Below, in pieces: positions 29,566 to 34,130 of a DNA stretch of 34,130 nt. Under the pieces are notes generated by a model that was not told the origin of the DNA, searched no databases, and worked only from the letters and a program-made list of their open reading frames with translations. The position numbers and the translations under genes are program-made. Position 1 is the first letter of the stretch, and every line of letters begins with the position of its first letter. This DNA is from Oscillospiraceae bacterium (lineage in GTDB: Bacteria; Bacillota; Clostridia; Oscillospirales; Ruminococcaceae), in assembly GCA_017460835.1 (NCBI GenBank), contig JAFUAD010000029.1, positions 1 to 34,130 of the forward strand, given 5' to 3'.

Positions 29566-30863
29566 AAATTCAGAGCTTTCCGGATTATAAATTTGTGAAC
29601 GGCGGCGTTTGTGCCGCGCGCGGCTTCCGCGCAAACGGTGTCTGCTGCGGATTAAAGCATCAGGCATTGCCGACTGACGGCATCTCCGGGCAGAACCTCG
29701 CCGCGAACGGGATCGAGGACAATGCGCCGAAGAAGAACGATCTTGCGATGATCGTCGCTGAAAAGAGCTGCGCCGCCGCTGCGGTTTATACGCAGAACAA
29801 GGTCAAGGGCGCACCGATTCAGGTCACAAAGGAGCACCTGAAGGACGGCTATGCACAGGCTGTCATTGTCAATTCCGTCAATGCCAACACCTGCAATGCG
29901 GACGGCGCGGAAAAGGCAAATGCGATGTGCAGACTGGCTGCAAAGGCGCTGAAGCTCAACGAAAATGATATCATCGTCGCATCAACCGGCGTAATCGGGC
30001 AGATTTTGCCGATCGAGCCGATCAGAAGGGCAATCCCGGAGCTCGTGGACGGACTTTCCGCAGACGGCAACACCGAGGCGATGCACGCCATCATGACCAC
30101 GGACACCCGCGAAAAGGAGCTCGCGGTCTCATTCCGCATCGGCAAGAAAATCTGCCGCCTCGGCGGAATGCTCAAGGGCAGCGGGATGATTCACCCGAAT
30201 ATGGCGACAACGCTGACCTTCCTGACCACCGACTGCGCGATCTCCCCTGCCCTCTTGCAGCAGGCGCTTTCCGATGTCGTCCGGGTCACGCTGAACCGCG
30301 TTTCCGTTGACGGCGACCAGTCCACGAACGATATGGTCTGTATCATGGCATCCGGTCTTGCGGACAATGACGAGATCAATACGGAAAATGCAGACTATGC
30401 CGCATTCCGCGGTGCGCTGTATACCGTCATGCTGAATCTTGCGAGAATGTGTGCAGCGGACGGAGAGGGCGCGACCAAGCTGATCGAATGCGTCGTTTCC
30501 GGTGCCGATACCGAGGAGGTCGCCGAGACCGTCGCAAAAAGCATCATTGAATCGAGCCTCTTTAAGGCTGCGATGTTCGGCGCGGATGCGAACTGGGGCA
30601 GAATTGCCTGCGCAATGGGCTATGCGGACTGCGATTTCGATATCTCGAAGGTCAGCGTTGATCTGGCCTCGGAAAAAGGCAGAATCACCGTCGCAAGGGA
30701 CGGCTTCGGCGTCCCCTTCTCCGAGGAGCTCGCGAAGGAGATTCTGCTGGAGGATGAGATTCAGGTTCTGGTCTTCCTCAACAGCGGCGAATGCTCCGCT
30801 GCTGCATGGGGCTGCGACCTTACCTACGATTATGTGAAAATCAACGGCGATTACAGAAGCTGA
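29562..30863 (+). CDS. argJ: Glutamate N-acetyltransferase / ornithine acetyltransferase
   Basis: The protein has 433 residues. It transfers the acetyl group from acetylornithine to glutamate, recycling it, and in some species also uses acetyl-CoA. The self-cleavage site is seen in KGSGMIHPNMATTLTF, with cleavage expected before Thr216, which becomes the nucleophile; STGVIGQ of the oxyanion region lies at 141-147. The N-terminus carries an extra loop (about 32-58) compared with common forms. The ATG overlaps the argC stop. With argJ present a separate acetylornithine deacetylase is not needed, and none is seen. Confidence 0.95.
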   Translation: MKIQSFPDYKFVNGGVCAARGFRANGVCCGLKHQALPTDGISGQNLAANGIEDNAPKKNDLAMIVAEKSCAAAAVYTQNKVKGAPIQVTKEHLKDGYAQAVIVNSVNANTCNADGAEKANAMCRLAAKALKLNENDIIVASTGVIGQILPIEPIRRAIPELVDGLSADGNTEAMHAIMTTDTREKELAVSFRIGKKICRLGGMLKGSGMIHPNMATTLTFLTTDCAISPALLQQALSDVVRVTLNRVSVDGDQSTNDMVCIMASGLADNDEINTENADYAAFRGALYTVMLNLARMCAADGEGATKLIECVVSGADTEEVAETVAKSIIESSLFKAAMFGADANWGRIACAMGYADCDFDISKVSVDLASEKGRITVARDGFGVPFSEELAKEILLEDEIQVLVFLNSGECSAAAWGCDLTYDYVKINGDYRS

Positions 30864-30880
30864 AAAAAGGAGAAACTGAC

Positions 30881-31771
30881 ATGCTGCAAAAAATGGAAAT
30901 CCCGGAGAGCATTTCGACCCAGATCCGTTCTCAGGTTCTGATCGACGCGCTGCCGTACATTCAGCGGTATAACCACAAGATCATCGTCGTGAAATACGGC
31001 GGAAATGCAATGACGAACGAATCTCTGAAGGAAGCGGTCATGAGCGATATCGTGCTGCTCTCGCTGGTCGGCATCCGCGTTGTGCTCGTTCACGGCGGCG
31101 GCCCGGAGATCAGCGATATGCTGCACAGGCTGAATATCGAGAGCAAATTCATCGGCGGGCTGCGCTATACCGATGCCGAAACTGCCGACGTCGTGCGCAT
31201 GGTGCTTGCCGGAAAGGTCAACAAGGAGCTGGTCTCCCACCTGACGCGGCATTCCGGTCAGGCGATCGGTCTGAGCGGCATTGACGGCGCGCTGCTTCAG
31301 GCACGGAAAAAGGAATCCAAGCCGGATCTCGGGCTGGTCGGTGAGATCACTGCGGTCAATACCAAGCCGATTCTGACTGCGCTCGACAACGGCTATGTGC
31401 CGGTCATCGCGACGGTCGCCTGCGGCCCGGACGGTCAGGTCTACAATGTCAATGCGGACACCGCCGCGGCAGCGATCGCTTCGGCACTGGGCGCCGAGAA
31501 CCTGATTCTGATGACCGATATCGCGGGACTGCTGCGGGATAAGGACGATCCCTCGACGCTGATTCCCTCGGTCAATATCAGCGAGGTTCAGAATCTCAAG
31601 CGGCAGGGCATCATCTCCGGCGGCATGATCCCGAAGATCGACTGCTGTGTCGAGGCAATCCGGCGCGGCGTCAAGAAGGCGGTCATCATCGACGGCAGAG
31701 TGCCGCACTCGATCCTTGTTGAAATTTGCAGCAATGAAGGGGTCGGCACGCAATTCCTGAGCGTGTACTGA
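30881..31771 (+). CDS. argB: Acetylglutamate kinase
   Basis: The protein has 296 residues. It phosphorylates N-acetylglutamate, usually the feedback-controlled step when ArgJ is present. The kinase motifs VVKYGGNAM, LVHGGGPEIS and the C-terminal GGMIPKIDCCVEAI are intact. The N-terminal extension of about 30 residues (MLQKMEIPESISTQIRSQVL) resembles the helix that makes arginine-sensitive enzymes hexameric, so inhibition by arginine is likely but inferred. AAAGGAG precedes the ATG at 30881; the longer frame from 30791 lies inside argJ. Confidence 0.96.
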   Translation: MLQKMEIPESISTQIRSQVLIDALPYIQRYNHKIIVVKYGGNAMTNESLKEAVMSDIVLLSLVGIRVVLVHGGGPEISDMLHRLNIESKFIGGLRYTDAETADVVRMVLAGKVNKELVSHLTRHSGQAIGLSGIDGALLQARKKESKPDLGLVGEITAVNTKPILTALDNGYVPVIATVACGPDGQVYNVNADTAAAAIASALGAENLILMTDIAGLLRDKDDPSTLIPSVNISEVQNLKRQGIISGGMIPKIDCCVEAIRRGVKKAVIIDGRVPHSILVEICSNEGVGTQFLSVY

Positions 31772-31781
31772 AAAGGAGATC

Positions 31782-32951
31782 ATGATGAATACAATACAAG
31801 CGACAGACCAATATACAATGCGGGCATTCGGCAGGATTCCGCTGGTCGAGGCACAGGGCAAAAGCTGCACCTGCACCGATGAAAACGGCAAGACCTACAT
31901 CGACATGGGCAGCGGCATCGGCTGCAACGTGCTCGGCTGGTGCAATGATGCGTGGGTCGATGCAGTCTGCGGTCAGGTGAAAAAGCTCCAGCATGCCTGC
32001 AACTATTACTACACACAGCCGCAGGCGGAATTTGCCGAGAGGCTCTGCAAGATCACAGGCTTTTCGAGGATGTTCCTCGGCAATTCCGGCGCAGAGGCAA
32101 ATGAATGCGCGATCAAGGTCGCGCGGAAATACAGCTCAGACAAATACGGCAAAAACCGCGGCACGATCATCACGCTGAAAAACAGCTTCCACGGCAGAAC
32201 GATAGAGACACTCGCCGCAACCGGACAGGATGTGTTCCACCGGTATTTCTACCCGTTCCCGACCGGATTTGTATTTGCGGAGGCGAATAACCTCGATGAT
32301 CTGAAATCGAAGCTCGACGGCACGGTCTGTGCCATTATGATCGAGGTCATTCAGGGCGAGGGCGGCGTCTGCGCACTGGATAAAGACTATGTGCAGGCAA
32401 TCGCGAATATCTGTGAGGAGCAGGATATTCTGCTGCTGATCGACGAGGTGCAGACCGGCGTCGGCAGAACCGGAACCTTCCTTGCGCAGGAGCAGTTCGG
32501 CGTAAAGGCAAATGTCACAACACTCGCAAAGGCGATCGGCGGCGGCCTGCCGATCGGCGTCACGCTGGTCGATGAAAAATGTGCGGATGTCATTACCCCC
32601 GGCACGCACGGCTCGACCTTCGGCGGAAATCCGGTGGTCTGTGCCGGTGCATGTGCTGTGCTCAATCAGATTACAGCTCCCGGTTTTCTGGATTCTGTCA
32701 AGGAAAAGGCGGCATATCTCCGCGGCGAGCTTCAGAAGATTCCGGAGGTCGATTCGCTTTCCGGCATCGGCATGATGATCGGCATAACGCTGAAAACAAA
32801 GGATGCACACGATGTCATGCTTGCGGCAAATGATGCGGGACTGCTGATTCTGACGGCAAAAGAAAAGGTGCGTCTGCTGCCCCCGCTCACCATTACCAAA
32901 GAAGAAACGGACGCAGGACTTGCGATTCTGCGCAGTGTATTAGGAGCATGA
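31782..32951 (+). CDS. argD: Acetylornithine aminotransferase
   Basis: The protein has 389 residues, of the class III PLP aminotransferases. It moves an amino group from glutamate to N-acetylglutamate semialdehyde. Visible features are GSGIGCNVLGW, the phosphate-binding GNSGAEANECAIKVARKY, HGRTIETLAATGQ, LLIDEVQTGVGRTG and the PLP lysine in TTLAKAIGGGLPIG. Two adjacent ATG codons follow AAAAGGAG; the first is used here. It starts 10 bp after argB. Confidence 0.96.
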   Translation: MMNTIQATDQYTMRAFGRIPLVEAQGKSCTCTDENGKTYIDMGSGIGCNVLGWCNDAWVDAVCGQVKKLQHACNYYYTQPQAEFAERLCKITGFSRMFLGNSGAEANECAIKVARKYSSDKYGKNRGTIITLKNSFHGRTIETLAATGQDVFHRYFYPFPTGFVFAEANNLDDLKSKLDGTVCAIMIEVIQGEGGVCALDKDYVQAIANICEEQDILLLIDEVQTGVGRTGTFLAQEQFGVKANVTTLAKAIGGGLPIGVTLVDEKCADVITPGTHGSTFGGNPVVCAGACAVLNQITAPGFLDSVKEKAAYLRGELQKIPEVDSLSGIGMMIGITLKTKDAHDVMLAANDAGLLILTAKEKVRLLPPLTITKEETDAGLAILRSVLGA

Positions 32952-32975
32952 TTTTGCTCCGGAAAGGATCACAAT

Positions 32976-33878
32976 ATGAAACACTTACTGAAAATGCTGG
33001 ATCTTTCCGAGACAGAGATCATTGATCTGCTGAATCTCGCCGATCAGCTCAAATATGAGCGCAAGCACAATATTCCGCATCCGCATCTTGCCGGCAAAAC
33101 GCTCGGCATGATCTTCCAGAAGGCATCGACCCGTACCCGCGTCTCCTTTGAAACCGGCATGACGCAGCTCGGCGGATACCCGCTGTTCCTCTCTGCAAAT
33201 GACATGCAGATCGGGCGCGGTGAGCCGGTTCAGGATACCGCGCGCGTGCTTTCGCGTTACCTCGACGGCATCATGATCCGCACCTTTGCGCAGCAGGAGG
33301 TCGAAGACCTCGCGGCATTCGGCAGCATCCCGATCATCAACGGCCTGACGGATTTCTGTCATCCGTGTCAGGTCCTCGCAGACCTCATGACCATCCGCGA
33401 ATACAAGGGCAGCTTCTCCGGGCTGAAGATGTGCTACATCGGCGACGGCAACAACATGGCAAATTCCCTGATTGTCGGCGGCCTGAAGGTCGGCATGGAG
33501 GTTTCGGTCGCCTGCCCGAAGGACTATCAGCCGGACCCGGTCGTTCTGGAATTCGCAAAGCAGAACGGCGGCTTCACGATGACCGATCAGCCGATCGCCG
33601 CTGCTGAAAATGCAGATGTGATCTTCACGGATGTCTGGGCATCTATGGGGCAGGAGGGCGAAGCCGAAAAGCGGAAGATCGCCTTTGCCGGCTATCAGGT
33701 CAATGACGATGTGCTCGCAGCAGCGCACGAGGAATGCATGGTGCAGCACTGCCTGCCGGCTCACCGCGGCGAGGAAATCACCGCAGAAGTCTTTGAGGCA
33801 CATGCCAATGAGATTTTTGATGAGGCAGAGAACCGCCTCCACGCACAGAAGGCTGTTCTGGTCAAGGTTATGGGATAA
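32976..33878 (+). CDS. argF: Ornithine carbamoyltransferase
   Basis: The protein has 300 residues, full length. It makes citrulline from ornithine and carbamoyl phosphate. The carbamoyl-phosphate loop STRTR lies at 51-55, followed by HPCQVLADL, the ornithine loop DVWASMGQEGE and the C-terminal HCLPAHRGEEI. AAAGGA precedes the ATG, 24 bp after argD. It is the last gene of the arg cluster and is closed by a clear terminator. The anabolic context argues for the biosynthetic rather than the arginine-deiminase form. Confidence 0.96.
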   Translation: MKHLLKMLDLSETEIIDLLNLADQLKYERKHNIPHPHLAGKTLGMIFQKASTRTRVSFETGMTQLGGYPLFLSANDMQIGRGEPVQDTARVLSRYLDGIMIRTFAQQEVEDLAAFGSIPIINGLTDFCHPCQVLADLMTIREYKGSFSGLKMCYIGDGNNMANSLIVGGLKVGMEVSVACPKDYQPDPVVLEFAKQNGGFTMTDQPIAAAENADVIFTDVWASMGQEGEAEKRKIAFAGYQVNDDVLAAAHEECMVQHCLPAHRGEEITAEVFEAHANEIFDEAENRLHAQKAVLVKVMG

Positions 33879-33881
33879 GAA

Positions 33882-33910
33882 AAAAGGCAGATCGTCATGA
33901 TCTGCCTTTT
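33882..33910 (+). terminator. Bidirectional terminator between argF and ispF
   Basis: AAAAGGCAGATC pairs perfectly with GATCTGCCTTTT around a 5-base loop. It lies between convergent genes and should serve both. Confidence 0.9.
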
Positions 33911-33916
33911 ATTTCT

Positions 33917-34130
33917 TTACAGCGGAATGACTCTGCCGACAGGCTTACGGAACATCGGCGCCGGAATCTTCTCCAGCAGCACAACGCAGTGTGCCGCGAT
34001 CCCCTGCTCCTGACCGGTAAATCCGAGCTTCTCCTCGGTGGTAGACTTGACGCTGACCTGACTGAGTTCGCAGCCGAGAACCTCAGCAAAATTTGTGCGC
34101 ATCTGCGGAATATGAGGCGCGAGCTTTGGC
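33917..34130 (-). CDS. ispF: 2-C-methyl-D-erythritol 2,4-cyclodiphosphate synthase, C-terminal part
   Basis: About 70 C-terminal residues are visible, and the gene runs off the right edge. The segment [20 protein letters not shown] followed by [29 protein letters not shown] is characteristic of IspF, including the [10 protein letters not shown] loop that contacts the cytidine diphosphate substrate. The enzyme forms the cyclic diphosphate of the MEP isoprenoid pathway. The chain continues about 18 residues beyond the usual end ([18 protein letters not shown]), a modest extension. It converges on argF across a shared terminator. Confidence 0.93.
   Translation of the reverse strand, partial: PKLAPHIPQMRTNFAEVLGCELSQVSVKSTTEEKLGFTGQEQGIAAHCVVLLEKIPAPMFRKPVGRVIPL

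Overview
The window reads as a chromosomal segment of a monoderm, anaerobic Clostridia-type Firmicute, most like a Ruminococcus. The evidence is a dockerin domain joined to a Thr-rich linker on a secreted CAP protein, meso-diaminopimelate dehydrogenase, a VanW protein, clostridial-type amidase and PBP genes, AGGAGG ribosome sites, and near-consensus TTGACA/TATAAT promoters with 16-18 bp spacers. No species can be named from the sequence alone.

Left host block (1-14062). A bPH/SHOCT membrane protein comes first. Next is a terminator-ended structured RNA directly before a PflX-like radical SAM gene, then malic enzyme with a DUF218 protein, ddh, HU with an Ala/Lys-rich DUF6465-type protein, VanW, a class B PBP converging on a cell-wall amidase, a two-component system with an extraordinary low-complexity sensor region, and a SpoVB/MurJ-like flippase. 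Much of this block concerns the cell envelope.

Central element (about 14072-19000). An AT-rich filamentous-phage (inovirus) provirus of 4,910 bp per unit sits between 19-bp direct repeats. Nine genes lie on the minus strand: ssDNA-binding protein, coat, Zot-like ATPase, a 54-aa membrane protein, a 143-aa anchored protein, a pIII-like adsorption protein, a pVI-like protein, a Rep_2 (pMV158-type) initiator and a 68-aa protein. A Xre repressor is divergent. I see no integrase and no secretin. The repeats sit in 11-6-11 sites that look like Xer/dif sites, so integration by host XerC/XerD is the favoured model. A pMV158-type nick sequence TACTACGA lies in the loop of a 13-bp hairpin on the coding strand, with iterons about 75-100 bp downstream. 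The repressor and phage promoters share overlapping -35 boxes and carry two matching operators, and a terminator follows the coat gene. Together these describe a compact plasmid-phage chimera with a readable genetic switch.

Right host block (19001-34130). Two tiny overlapping ORFs and tRNA-Pro(UGG) on the minus strand come first. Then hpt, an ABC ATPase, a large FtsX-type permease and the dockerin-CAP protein follow in close succession. After a terminator and strong promoter come argG, argH, a 77-aa membrane-protein gene, argC, argJ, argB, argD and argF. These encode the cyclic acetyl route from glutamate to arginine (ArgJ recycles acetyl groups). The window ends in the 3' part of ispF on the minus strand.
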